A stretch of DNA of 48,898 nucleotides from JAYTXL01 sp043742955 (lineage in GTDB: Bacteria > Verrucomicrobiota > Verrucomicrobiia > Limisphaerales > JAYTXL01), in assembly GCA_043742955.1 (NCBI GenBank), contig JAYTXL010000005.1, forward strand, positions 1 through 48,898, given 5' to 3'. The translations under genes and the position numbers were made by a program. A model generated the notes under the pieces. It saw only the letters and a program-made list of their open reading frames with translations, was not told where the DNA came from and ran no database searches. Positions 1 through 7,400 of the stretch are shown here, in pieces; position 1 is the first letter of the stretch, and each line of letters opens with the position of its first letter.

Positions 1-392
1 CAAAGGGGGGGTGCCCCCCGGGTTTTGACCCCCCCACGCCGACGAACGGTCCGCGAGGCGCATGCCAGTTCGACCGTCAATTCAATCAGAAGGCTCCGCC
101 TTGAATAAAAAGGGTTTTGACTTCTCCCCCCGGAGAGGCGTGTTAGAATCACAACATGGCACTCAGTTGGCTCATGCGGTCAGTCAACACCCTGTTGCGT
201 TTGCTGGATTGACCGCATCGTAGCGCAATGCCGGAGGGCGGCAATCGAATATTTTGGTGTTCCAACCCGGGGCGAACGTGGGCAAAGCCCCAGCCGGAGC
301 GCGGGGCGATGCTCCGAATGTCCGCCTCTCTCCCCAACGGCCAGTGCTACGCGGTCAACCGGAACACGGGCGGAACCTTGAGCGGATGGGTT
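1..392. other. Intergenic region, no convincing gene
   Basis: I see no gene here. A perfect G6/C6 hairpin lies at 5-19 and could be the terminator of a gene outside the window, although the bases after it are GGG before a short T run. A second imperfect stem (ATTCAA ... TTGAAT enclosing AGGC/GCCT) lies around 80-106 before an A-rich stretch. A TTGACT at 117-122 is followed 18 bp later by a weak TGTTAG, but the only start nearby (155) gives an 18-codon frame with no recognisable sequence. Possible decayed sequence. Confidence 0.5.
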
Positions 393-575
393 CTAAAGTT
401 CGGAAGCCAGGTTCCGGGGAAGGACAATCTTCACGCCCCCCACCTTCCGGCCAAAGTATTGGCCAAAATGATCGTCACCGGTAACCCGCACGTCCGCTTT
501 GGCCGCCGCCGCGCTCGCGAGAATCGAAATATCCTTTCCCGGCAACATCACACCCGCCGGAGGAGGCCCGAAGGC
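393..575 (-). pseudogene. PIN-domain toxin remnant (C-terminal third)
   Basis: The minus-strand frame ending at 393 encodes a stretch typical of the C-terminal half of VapC/PIN ribonucleases: an LPGKDISILA segment, then VTGDDHFGQYFG with the conserved acidic Asp, then VGGVKIVLP before the stop. The N-terminal part of the PIN fold, with its first catalytic Asp, is absent. Reading upstream, the similarity stops at about 575 and the frame runs straight into the 81-bp repeat copy at 585-665, so the gene was probably cut by the event that placed the repeat. No antitoxin is recognisable beside it. It is unlikely to make an active nuclease. Confidence 0.6.
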
Positions 576-584
576 AACCGCCGA

Positions 585-665
585 TCGGTTTTCATCACCG
601 TCGCCGCCTGGCGCCGCCTGGAACGTGACTTGGCCAGAAAATCGGAGCTTTGACCGTTCCGAAAT
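585..665 (+). repeat. 81-bp direct repeat, left copy
   Basis: Aligns without gaps to 1314-1394 (offset 729) with 5 mismatches, about 94% identity. On the plus strand both copies encode the same frame ending (VFITVAAWRRLERDLA..., stop TGA), so the unit may be the 3' end of a lost gene plus downstream DNA. The two copies bracket the brnTA module, and this copy abuts the PIN remnant. Confidence 0.85.
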
Positions 666-675
666 GCAAAGGGCA

Positions 676-708
676 TTGACAGCGTATTGAGTATCTGCGA
701 GATATACA
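676..708 (+). promoter_or_regulatory. Possible brnTA promoter and operator
   Basis: TTGACA at 676-681 is a perfect -35. A -10 is less clear: GAGATA at 699-704 (17-bp spacing) or TATACA at 703-708. A near-palindrome GTATCT-gcg-AGATAtAC at 691-707 overlaps it just before the GTG start at 712. BrnA antitoxins are known to autorepress their operon with BrnT, so an operator here is expected, but this assignment is inferred from position. Confidence 0.35.
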
Positions 709-711
709 GAC

Positions 712-1143
712 GTGAGCGAGCCAGACCTCCGCACCATCACCGGCTTTCAATGGGACCACGGGAACCGGTCCAAAAGCCAGGCCAAGCATTCGGTGGAATG
801 CCGGGAGGTGGAGGAGATGTTCTTGAATGATCCACTGGTGGCCGGGATTGAGCGCTCGGGAGAGAAGCGCTGGGCGGCTTACGGGCAGACGGATGATGGG
901 CGCTTTATTGCGGTGGTGTTCACCGTGCGGGGGACGTTGTTGCGGCCCATCTCGTCCCGGTCCATGAGCCGGAAAGAAAGGAAACAGTATGCCAACGAAA
1001 CAGACAATCCGGCCGCCGACGAAGGCGGAGGAGAAGGAACTGGCGGCGACGAGCCCGGAGCAGGGCCGGAAGGTGAGCTTCCCGAATCTCAAACCGAGCC
1101 GGGAACAAATCGCCCTTCGGATACCGGTCCCAGTCTTGGATAA
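712..1143 (+). CDS. brnT: BrnT-family (DUF497) RNase toxin with overprinted C-terminal extension
   Basis: Type II toxin of the RelE-like fold that cleaves mRNA and arrests growth. Residues 1-97 carry the family pattern: FQWD near the N-terminus, KH..E..EVEEMF in the middle, a GRFIAVVFTVRGTLLRPISSRSMSRKER block at the end of the domain. The frame opens with GTG at 712. BrnT proteins are usually about 90-100 residues; here the frame lacks the usual stop and continues for about 46 more residues of Gly/Pro/Glu-rich low-complexity sequence that lies entirely inside brnA in another frame. That tail is probably a readthrough extension rather than a domain. The neighbour is its antitoxin. Domain call is firm; activity of the extended protein is untested. 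Confidence 0.85.
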   Translation: MSEPDLRTITGFQWDHGNRSKSQAKHSVECREVEEMFLNDPLVAGIERSGEKRWAAYGQTDDGRFIAVVFTVRGTLLRPISSRSMSRKERKQYANETDNPAADEGGGEGTGGDEPGAGPEGELPESQTEPGTNRPSDTGPSLG

Positions 1144-1249
1144 GGTGCGGCGGATTTCCGCCCGGCGCGGCCAGCCCTACCAAAGCGTAATCAACGGCTG
1201 GATCGCCGAGCGGGCGGAAGCGGAAGCGTCAAAACACGCGGCCGCGTAG
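989..1249 (+). CDS. brnA: BrnA-type antitoxin
   Basis: 86-residue antitoxin that binds and neutralises BrnT and represses the operon. The C-terminal half (about 41-80) matches the BrnA/ribbon-helix-helix pattern: IALRIPVPVLDKVRRISARRGQPYQSVINGWIAE, with the basic, amphipathic helix and the PYQ.L/VI motif. The N-terminal 35 residues are polar and Pro/Lys-rich, as usual for the toxin-facing arm. It starts 155 bp before the toxin frame stops, a much longer overlap than the few bases typical of brnTA pairs. Start chosen at the first ATG that keeps the family-like N-terminus. It is unlikely to be a stand-alone CopG regulator because of the BrnT partner. Confidence 0.82.
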   Translation: MPTKQTIRPPTKAEEKELAATSPEQGRKVSFPNLKPSREQIALRIPVPVLDKVRRISARRGQPYQSVINGWIAERAEAEASKHAAA

Positions 1250-1313
1250 CAATCCGCGTAGCAATCCGCTTGCTCCCAGGTGCAATCAGGTGTAAAGGTG
1301 TGTCACCAACCGT

Positions 1314-1394
1314 TCGGTTTTCATCACCGTCGCCGCCTGGCGCCGCCTGGAACGTGACTTGGCCAAGAAAGAGGAGCTTTGATCGTTCCGAAAT
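1314..1394 (+). repeat. 81-bp direct repeat, right copy
   Basis: Second copy of the repeat at 585-665, same orientation, five substitutions, no gaps. It closes the bracket around brnTA. The last bases, GGAGCTTTGATCGTTC, recur exactly at 42735-42750 in the 5' end of the Lnt-like gene, showing that part of this word is interspersed. Confidence 0.85.
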
Positions 1395-1443
1395 CCGGGC
1401 TAAATCCGCTTGAAATTTGGTTTTTCTGTGCCTAATTAACCCC

Positions 1444-1683
1444 ATGAAAGCAGCTGTGCATGAGGCAAGAGACAACTTGGGAGCTTTAATGGATCGGGCT
1501 ATGAGTGGCGAGGAGGTGTTTTTGACCCGTCACGGCGAGGTTCAGGTGCAATTGGTTCCTGTGCCCATCAAGAAAAAAATCACCGGTGCCGAGATCCGGG
1601 AGATTGCCTGCGGTTGCCGCGTGGTAAATGATATTTCTAAAGCGGAACTTTTCAAGGAAACCCGGGACCATGACGCTGATTGA
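1444..1683 (+). CDS. Phd/YefM-family antitoxin
   Basis: 79-residue antitoxin of the Phd-like fold, partner of the PIN toxin that follows. The N-terminal part has the family pattern: an AVHEARDNLGALMDRAMSGEE helix segment, then VFLTRHGEVQVQLVPV, the beta-hairpin of the DNA-binding dimer. The C-terminal half is charged and would wrap the toxin. I start at the ATG at 1444; the frame is open upstream to 1417, but those extra nine residues match nothing. Its stop overlaps the first 14 bp of the toxin gene (start 1670), the usual phd-vapC coupling. Because the toxin is interrupted, this antitoxin is probably an orphan, though it could still act as a repressor. Confidence 0.8.
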   Translation: MKAAVHEARDNLGALMDRAMSGEEVFLTRHGEVQVQLVPVPIKKKITGAEIREIACGCRVVNDISKAELFKETRDHDAD

Positions 1684-2323
1684 CTCGTCCACTATTCTGG
1701 ATTGTCTGGATGCGGCTTCGCCCGGGCATGTTTGGGCTTCTGAAAATATTGCTGACGCGGTGGGTGCTGGTGACACCTTTGTTAATCCGGTTGTCTTAGA
1801 GCCTGTTTGAAAACTCCGCGGGGTGCTGCGGCGAGGAATTCTGGCTGGGGCCAAGGCGGTGAAAGAGGAGCATCCCCGCAGTGGGCTCTGACGACTGAGC
1901 CAACGCCGGACCCGGACAAAAGGCCCGCCGCCCGGTGGGTTTTCGCGGATAAGGCCGGCTGGCTTTGTTGCTCCTCAGACGAAGATCCGCCAGGGATATT
2001 CTCCTTCGTCGCGCCTCCCCAGCCAACCTTCTCCCCAAAAACAGCACCCCTCGGAGTTTTCAAACAGGCTCTAAGCGGAGTCGAGCATGCGCCTGAACTT
2101 GGAAGACGTTAAGGGTCGCCTTCAGAAAATGGGAGTACAGCTCACTCCTCTTACCATTTCCGCATGCGGTCCAGCTGTCCGGGCCTTTGGTATCTATCTG
2201 GCCCGCCGCACGGCCAGCACGCCGGCGCCTAAGATCCCGCTCCCTGATTTCTTCATTGGTGCTCATGCCGAAGCGGAGTCCTGGGCGGTCCTGACAAACG
2301 ACGCCGCCCGTTTCCGAACCTAC
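1670..2323 (+). pseudogene. vapC: vapC (PIN-domain toxin) split by a MITE-like element and fused to a transposase ORF
   Basis: The first 43 codons (1670-1798) read MTLIDSSTILDCLD... up to FVNPVVL, the N-terminal third of a VapC-type PIN ribonuclease. The frame then enters an inserted element and stops at 1808-1810. After the element, from 2075, the missing part resumes: AESSMRL..., later PLPDFFIGAHAEA and LTNDAARFRTY, the typical C-terminal PIN motifs. All four acidic positions are present (Asp of LIDSS, Glu of AESS, Asp of LPDFF, Asp of NDAA) but on two separate pieces. At about 2323 the conserved ending (expected YFP...) is replaced by transposase sequence. Total PIN coding length is 126 codons, near the family norm. 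Not functional as it stands. Confidence 0.8.
1799..2071. mobile_element. MITE-like element with 30-bp terminal inverted repeats
   Basis: Ends are 30-bp inverted repeats (1799-1828 and 2042-2071) with one mismatch, beginning GAGCCTGTTTGAAAACTCC. It is flanked by TTA (1796-1798) and TAA (2072-2074), compatible with a diverged 3-bp TNA duplication; a 2-bp TA duplication is the alternative. Removing 276 bp (element plus one 3-bp target copy) restores the vapC frame as VVL-AESS, which favours the 3-bp reading and hence an IS5/IS1031-type relative over IS630/Tc1. No transposase is encoded, so it must be moved in trans. Both strands are open across most of the element, giving meaningless ORFs that start or end with the repeat-encoded MKTPRG / GVFKQAL. 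Confidence 0.85.
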
Positions 2324-3814
2324 AACTCGCAGGATTGTCAGGCATTGGAGCTGCTCGTTCGTGCAACGCTCGAACTCAGTTCGGCACAAACCGCAGACAA
2401 ACCGAGCGGAAGTTGGAGCACCGACGCCGTCCATGCTGAATCCATCCCACGCGAGACGATGTGGGGTAGGTTTTCGACCCCAATCTCTGAGTTCGAAAAG
2501 ATCAACAAAGCAGCGCGGTGGGATTACCAGCGCGATAAAGTGTATGTGCGTTCGAGCCGACGCATCAGGAAGATTGCGGCAGTGAAAACCGTCCGCCGGG
2601 AGCGATTGGAGCGGACCAACAAAGTCGTGATTTGCCCCGACCAGACGTCGTGCCCCGAGTGTGGCTCTCGAGGATATCGACATTTCGGCGTCACAACCAA
2701 AATTCTGCACGACATCTACTTTGGCCGAAACAGCCTCAAACAATGGGTGGTCGAGTATCGTTTTCGCCATCACTGGTGCGGGAAGTGCCGGATGCGCTAT
2801 GGAGTGCCAAGCGCGTTTTGGCCTGATACAAAATTCGGACGGAATCTGGTCGCGTACATCCTTTACCAAGCCATTGAGCTTGCCGTTCCTCAACTCACCA
2901 TCAAGCACAGCCTCAACAGAATCCTCGGCTTCAACCTGGTGCAATGCACGATGCCCCGGCTCAAAGCGAGGGCCGCCGACTTTTATGTGCAGACACGGCA
3001 GATGATACTGGACAAGATTACTCGCGGCGGTCTCGTCCATGTGGACGAGACAAGAGCGAACGTCAAAGGCAAAACCGGATACGTTTGGGTATTCACCAAT
3101 CTTCACGAAGTGGCCTACCTCTACTCGGATTCTCGTGAGGGAGAGATTGCCCACGCGACGTTGGCCAGTTTCAAGGGCGTTCTTGTCTCAGATTTCTACT
3201 CAGCTTACGACTCATTGGCTTGTCCGCAGCAAAGATGCCTTATTCATCTGATGCGGGACTTGAACGACGCGGTGTTGAACTGGCCGTTTGATGAGGAGTT
3301 AAAGCAAATTGTCACTGGCTTCGCGGGAATACTGAAAACGATGGTTGAAACCGTGGATCGCTACGGTTTGAAAAAACACTTCTTGAAACCGCACCTCAAG
3401 TCCGTCGAACGATTTTACAGACAAATCCAGAAAGCGGATGTTCAGAGCGAGGCTGCGTTAAAGTGCAAGGATCGCTTCGAGAAGAACCGCAACAGGCTTT
3501 TCACATTTCTCGAGCACGATGGAATTCCGTGGAACAACAACAACGCCGAGCACGCGATCAAGACGTACGCCGCGCTTCGAGATGTCATGTCAGGGTCATC
3601 GACGCAGAACGGACTTGAGGGTTACTTGGTGCTCCTGAGCGTCTGCCAGACCTGCAAATACATGGGCGTGGACTTTCTGGATTTCCTCCGCTCCGGAGAA
3701 AAAGACATTCACGCCTTCGCGGAAAGCCGGCGCCGACGGAAGCGCCCGGCGCACACCCGCCCGCCGCCCGATTCGCCGGCGGCGGCCATCCCGGACGGCG
3801 GTGGCCAATCCTGA
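2087..3814 (+). CDS. IS66-like DDE transposase, N-terminally fused to VapC remnant
   Basis: 575-residue open frame. Residues 1-79 are the C-terminal part of the interrupted PIN toxin; transposase sequence starts near residue 80 and is clear from about 128. Then come a KVYVRSSRRIRK basic segment, a zinc ribbon (Cys189/Cys192 and Cys231/Cys234), and a DDE core: Asp320 in VHVDET, Asp369 in LVSDFYSAYD, Glu488 in NNNNAEHAIK. The CLIHLMRDLND and LLSVCQTCKYMGVDFLDFLRSGE blocks belong to the large IS66-related family common in Planctomycetes and Verrucomicrobia. The C-terminus is Arg/Pro-rich. No accessory tnpA/tnpB genes and no clear terminal inverted repeats were found, so element boundaries are unknown and mobility is doubtful. 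The native start is lost; ATG 2087 is only the first in frame. Confidence 0.8.
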   Translation: MRLNLEDVKGRLQKMGVQLTPLTISACGPAVRAFGIYLARRTASTPAPKIPLPDFFIGAHAEAESWAVLTNDAARFRTYNSQDCQALELLVRATLELSSAQTADKPSGSWSTDAVHAESIPRETMWGRFSTPISEFEKINKAARWDYQRDKVYVRSSRRIRKIAAVKTVRRERLERTNKVVICPDQTSCPECGSRGYRHFGVTTKILHDIYFGRNSLKQWVVEYRFRHHWCGKCRMRYGVPSAFWPDTKFGRNLVAYILYQAIELAVPQLTIKHSLNRILGFNLVQCTMPRLKARAADFYVQTRQMILDKITRGGLVHVDETRANVKGKTGYVWVFTNLHEVAYLYSDSREGEIAHATLASFKGVLVSDFYSAYDSLACPQQRCLIHLMRDLNDAVLNWPFDEELKQIVTGFAGILKTMVETVDRYGLKKHFLKPHLKSVERFYRQIQKADVQSEAALKCKDRFEKNRNRLFTFLEHDGIPWNNNNAEHAIKTYAALRDVMSGSSTQNGLEGYLVLLSVCQTCKYMGVDFLDFLRSGEKDIHAFAESRRRRKRPAHTRPPPDSPAAAIPDGGGQS

Positions 3815-3912
3815 TCTCGTAGCAGCCGACGGAAGGAGGCTCATTTCATTTTCAGGGATGGAAATCCCAAAATAGCTTTGCCGGGGCATGGGAAAACCTA
3901 TTTACTCGTGGG
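3815..3912. other. Intergenic spacer with possible element end
   Basis: A short hairpin (GGGAT at 3855-3859, ATCCC at 3864-3868) is followed by AAAATAG; it might end the transposase transcript. The right end of the IS66-like element should lie in or before this stretch, but I could not match it to a left end. The lost 3' end of vapC was not found here. Confidence 0.3.
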
Positions 3913-5829
3913 ATGAGGTTCGCCATCTGGTTGCTGCTCGCCGGCCTTTTCGGAGTCCATGCGATTCATGCCGCGCAATACTACGCCGCCCCCACGGGCA
4001 CGGGCAACGGCACGTTGCTTGCTCCGTGGTCGCTGCCGGTGGCGCTGACCAATGCCGCCATTGCCCCCGGCGACACCTTGTGGCTGCGGGCCGGAACTTA
4101 TGCGGACACGTATACGGCATTGCTCAATGGCAACTTGACGAACCGCATCACGATCCGCAATTACAACGAGGAACGGGCCATTCTGGATGGCAGCCTGAAC
4201 ACGGGCTCCAGCAGCAATCTTTGGTTGTGGGGTTTGGAGTTTATTGATTCCAAAAAGACCAACCGCCCCGCCCCCTACAACACCATTACCATGCAGGGCA
4301 CGGGCACCGCCATCGTCAATTGTCTCATCCACGATTGCTGCATTGGCATCGCCCCGCACGGGGCCTATTTGATTTACGGCAACCTGCTCTGGAACTGCGG
4401 GAAGGATGCCGGTCTGGAACATGCCATGTATTTGCAAAATGAAGTAGGGAAGCCCGCCAAGCTCATTCAAGACAACCTGGTGGGCCGGGCGTCCGGTTTT
4501 GGTATCCATATTTACGGCTCCTCGGGCGGGATGGCGTCGCTGCATTTGCTCCACAACACCATCTGGCAGGTGGAAAAATACGCCATCCTCTTTGGCGGCG
4601 GGCAACCCATCACGGACGGGCAGGTGATTAGCAATTACATATACTCGCCGCTGGGTAGCGGCGCATTGCGTCTGGGTTATGGCGTGGCCAATGCGGATAT
4701 TTTGGTGCAGGGAAATTATCTTCATGGTCGGCAAGGTGTACTCTTGAGCCAGCAGTTTAGCCAATTGACTTTCACCAATAACATTTTGGAGAGTGTTGAT
4801 AGTTCAAGTAATTTCAATGTGAAAGCCCCGGGCTTTACCAACATCTCGGGCACGGTAGTCTGGGACTTCAACCAGTATTACAAGCAGAACTTCGGTTCCG
4901 GGCGGAACTATTATTTTCAATTGGACACCAATACTTTTCTGGGCGCGGGGTGGACGAACGCCACCGGTTTTGATGTCCACAGTTTCTTCAATTCCGCGGG
5001 GTATCCGCTTACGGGGTCGAACCCGCCCGACTTGGTGGTGGTGCGCCCCAATGCTTATGAGGCCAAGCGCGGGCATGTGATTATTTACAACTTCACCGGC
5101 TCCAACAATGTGCCAGTCGACGTTTCGAGCATCCTCGCGCCGGGAGATAACTACGTGGTCCGCAGCGCCTTGAACTATTTTGCCGGGCCGGTGCTGAGCG
5201 GAATCTATGCGGGCGGCACCATCAGCCTGCCGATGACCAACCAGACGTTGGCCGTGGACCCCTATTATGCCAACCCCGGCGGCTTTTACAACACCACCAC
5301 CAACTTCAACGCCTTTGTGGTGATGAAGGCACCGAACAACGCCCCGGCACTTCCGACGCAGGTGAACCGGATGAGCAACGAGCTGACCTTGCTGACGGTG
5401 ACCAACACGGCGAGCGACAATGATTGGCCGGCCAACCTGCTGAGCTACCAACTGCTCGTTGCCCCCAGCGGGGCGCAGATGGACGGCAGCGGGGTGATCA
5501 CCTGGACGCCAACAGCGGCACAAGGGTCGAGCACGAACACCTTCACGACCGTGGTAACGGACAATGGTACGCCGCCGTTGAGCGCGACCAACTCGTTTCA
5601 AGTAATCGTGAACCGCCGGGCCCGCTTATCCTTGCTTTCCAAAACGAACAACACTGTGAACCTTGGCATTTTGGGTCGCAGCAACATTATCTACACCCTG
5701 CAATTTTCCTCCAACCTGACGGATTGGGTGGCGGCGCAGACAACGAATTCAGCATTCGACATTTTTCAATTGATCGATACCAATGCGCCGACCATGATCC
5801 GAATTTATCGGATCAGGCAGGACAACTGA
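3913..5829 (+). CDS. Secreted right-handed parallel beta-helix protein
   Basis: 638 residues with an N-terminal signal peptide (hydrophobic FAIWLLLAGLFGVHAI, cleavage likely after HAA near residue 21). Residues about 22-350 show the short, irregular Asn/Gly-rich repeats of a right-handed beta-helix (patterns such as ITIRNYNEERAILDG, GTAIVNCLIHDCCIGI, LLHNTIWQVEKYAILFGGG, LVQGNYLHGRQGV), as in polysaccharide lyases and glycan-binding proteins. After a middle domain, residues about 480-570 look like a cadherin/Ig-like module (SDNDWPANLLSYQLL, GVITWTPTAAQGSSTNTFTTVVTDNG). A last beta-rich segment follows (YTLQFSSNLTDWV). No lipobox or sorting motif is visible. Probably exported and active on carbohydrate; no catalytic residues can be assigned. 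Stands alone between the mobile-element region and the NAD operon. Confidence 0.75.
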   Translation: MRFAIWLLLAGLFGVHAIHAAQYYAAPTGTGNGTLLAPWSLPVALTNAAIAPGDTLWLRAGTYADTYTALLNGNLTNRITIRNYNEERAILDGSLNTGSSSNLWLWGLEFIDSKKTNRPAPYNTITMQGTGTAIVNCLIHDCCIGIAPHGAYLIYGNLLWNCGKDAGLEHAMYLQNEVGKPAKLIQDNLVGRASGFGIHIYGSSGGMASLHLLHNTIWQVEKYAILFGGGQPITDGQVISNYIYSPLGSGALRLGYGVANADILVQGNYLHGRQGVLLSQQFSQLTFTNNILESVDSSSNFNVKAPGFTNISGTVVWDFNQYYKQNFGSGRNYYFQLDTNTFLGAGWTNATGFDVHSFFNSAGYPLTGSNPPDLVVVRPNAYEAKRGHVIIYNFTGSNNVPVDVSSILAPGDNYVVRSALNYFAGPVLSGIYAGGTISLPMTNQTLAVDPYYANPGGFYNTTTNFNAFVVMKAPNNAPALPTQVNRMSNELTLLTVTNTASDNDWPANLLSYQLLVAPSGAQMDGSGVITWTPTAAQGSSTNTFTTVVTDNGTPPLSATNSFQVIVNRRARLSLLSKTNNTVNLGILGRSNIIYTLQFSSNLTDWVAAQTTNSAFDIFQLIDTNAPTMIRIYRIRQDN

Positions 5830-5854
5830 AGACACTTTCCGCCGGAAACAGTCG

Positions 5855-5883
5855 TGGACAACCCCCCTTAATTAGTGTTTTAT
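5855..5883 (+). promoter_or_regulatory. Promoter of the NAD salvage operon
   Basis: TGGACA at 5855-5860 and TTTTAT at 5878-5883 with 17-bp spacing, 44 bp upstream of the pncB start. The -10 lies within the palindrome at 5871-5893, so a repressor bound there would block RNA polymerase. Confidence 0.5.
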
Positions 5884-5893
5884 GGACACCAAT
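5871..5893. promoter_or_regulatory. Putative NrtR operator upstream of pncB
   Basis: Imperfect 23-bp palindrome: arms ATTAGTGT and ACACCAAT (7 of 8 positions pair) separated by 7 bp. The central GT-N7-AC spacing matches, as I recall it, the core described for NrtR (Nudix-related transcriptional regulator) operators. An NrtR-like gene lies in the operon immediately downstream. Assignment is inference from motif and context. Confidence 0.6.
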
Positions 5894-5927
5894 AAATGGC
5901 AACGCTGTCCTCCAGGTCAACCGCCGC

Positions 5928-7400
5928 ATGAGCGTCCTGCGCAAGTTGTATCGAGACAGCCTGGCGCTCGCGACGGATCTCTATCAGTTGACCATGGCGT
6001 ATGGCTACTGGAAATCCGGCACCCACAAAAAAGAGGCGGTCTTCAACCTGTTTTTCCGCCAGAATCCATTCAAGGGCGGCTACGGCGTCGCCTGCGGCTT
6101 GAGCTACCTGATGGGTTACCTGAAAGAATTTCGCTTTGCCGAGGACGACCTGGCCTTTCTGGCCGGGTTGCGCGGCAATGACGATCAGCCTCTTTTTGAA
6201 GCCGGATTTCTGGATTACCTGCGGGATCTGCAGTTCACCTGCGACGTAGACGCCGTGCTGGAGGGCACCGTGATTTTCCCGCACGAACCGCTGGTGCGCC
6301 TCCGCGGGCCGATCATCCAGTGCCAGATCCTCGAGACACCGCTGCTCAATATCATCAATTTCCAGACGCTCGTCGCCACGAAAGCCGCCCGTGTCTGCCA
6401 GGCCACCCGCGGCGAGGCGGTGCTGGAGTTCGGCCTGCGCCGGGCGCAAGGCCTGGACGGCGCCATGGCTGCGAGCTGGGCGGCGCATGTCGGCGGTTGT
6501 GCGGCCACTTCGAATGTGCTCGCCGGAAAATTGTTCGGCATCCCGGTCAAGGGCACGCACGCCCACAGTTGGATCATGTCGTTTGAAAGCGAGCTCGAAG
6601 CCTTTGAAACCTACGCGGAGGCCATGCCGAACAACTGCGTCTTTCTCGTGGACACCTACGACACGCTGGCGGGGGTGCGCAACGCCGTCCAGGCCGGCCA
6701 GCGCCTGCGCGAACGCGGCTACCAACTCGCCGGCATCCGGCTCGACTCCGGCGACCTCGCTTACCTCAGCATTGAGGCGCGCAAGCTGCTGGACGCCGGC
6801 GGATTTCCCGACGCGGCCATCGTGGCGAGCAATGATCTCGATGAACACATCATCGACAGCCTGAAGGAACAGGGTGCGCGCGTGAACATCTGGGGCGTGG
6901 GAACCAAGCTGGTCACCGCCTACGACCAACCCGCGCTCGGCGGCGTGTACAAGCTCGCCGCAGTCCGGGATGCCGGCGGGCCCTGGCACCGCAAAATCAA
7001 ATTATCCGAACAAGCCATCAAAATCTCCACTCCCGGGATCCAGCAGGTTCGGAGGTATGAGCACGACGGCTTGTTTCTGGCCGACATGATTTACGATGTT
7101 GAACTTGGGATCACTCCGGAACCGACCATCGTCGATCACAACGACACCACGCGCCGAAAGAAAATCACCACGGACACGCGCCACACGGATTTGCTTGTGC
7201 CCGTGTTTCGCGCCGGCCAGTCGGCCTATGAGCCGCCACCCCTGCCGCAAATCCGCGCGCACGCGCTGGCTCAACAAAGGCAGCTGCATCCCACGATCAA
7301 ACGGTTCGTGAATCCCCACGAATATCCTGTCGGCCTCGAAGAGGGGCTGCACGATTTGAAGACCGAGTTGATTTTGCAGGCCCGCGGATTCAAGCCATGA
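5928..7400 (+). CDS. pncB: Nicotinate phosphoribosyltransferase
   Basis: 490 residues. Converts nicotinate, PRPP and ATP to nicotinate mononucleotide, the committed step of the Preiss-Handler NAD salvage route. The start at 5928 gives the family N-terminus (ALATDLYQLTMAYGYWKSG); the frame is open far upstream but that part overlaps the previous gene in another frame. Family blocks include VFNLFFRQNPFKGGYGVACGL, the FGLRRAQGLDGAMAAS active-site loop, GIPVKGTHAHSWIMSF and GIRLDSGDLAYLS. First gene of a five-gene operon with prs (4-bp overlap), nadE, an NrtR-like gene and pncA: PncA feeds it nicotinate and Prs feeds it PRPP. Likely controlled by the palindrome at 5871-5893. High certainty. Confidence 0.95.
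   Translation: MSVLRKLYRDSLALATDLYQLTMAYGYWKSGTHKKEAVFNLFFRQNPFKGGYGVACGLSYLMGYLKEFRFAEDDLAFLAGLRGNDDQPLFEAGFLDYLRDLQFTCDVDAVLEGTVIFPHEPLVRLRGPIIQCQILETPLLNIINFQTLVATKAARVCQATRGEAVLEFGLRRAQGLDGAMAASWAAHVGGCAATSNVLAGKLFGIPVKGTHAHSWIMSFESELEAFETYAEAMPNNCVFLVDTYDTLAGVRNAVQAGQRLRERGYQLAGIRLDSGDLAYLSIEARKLLDAGGFPDAAIVASNDLDEHIIDSLKEQGARVNIWGVGTKLVTAYDQPALGGVYKLAAVRDAGGPWHRKIKLSEQAIKISTPGIQQVRRYEHDGLFLADMIYDVELGITPEPTIVDHNDTTRRKKITTDTRHTDLLVPVFRAGQSAYEPPPLPQIRAHALAQQRQLHPTIKRFVNPHEYPVGLEEGLHDLKTELILQARGFKP

Noticed and set aside
228..653. 141-codon plus frame over the PIN remnant
   Set aside because: The minus strand has recognisable PIN motifs here; only the last 20 codons (the repeat-encoded tail) recur at the second repeat copy, which reflects repeat conservation rather than a gene.
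1807..2112. ORFs on both strands spanning the MITE-like element
   Set aside because: Both begin or end in the terminal inverted repeats and have no transposase or other motif; they arise from lack of stops in GC-rich DNA.
5424..5927. N-terminal extension of PncB
   Set aside because: Overlaps the beta-helix protein gene and crosses the operon promoter; family N-terminus begins at 5928.
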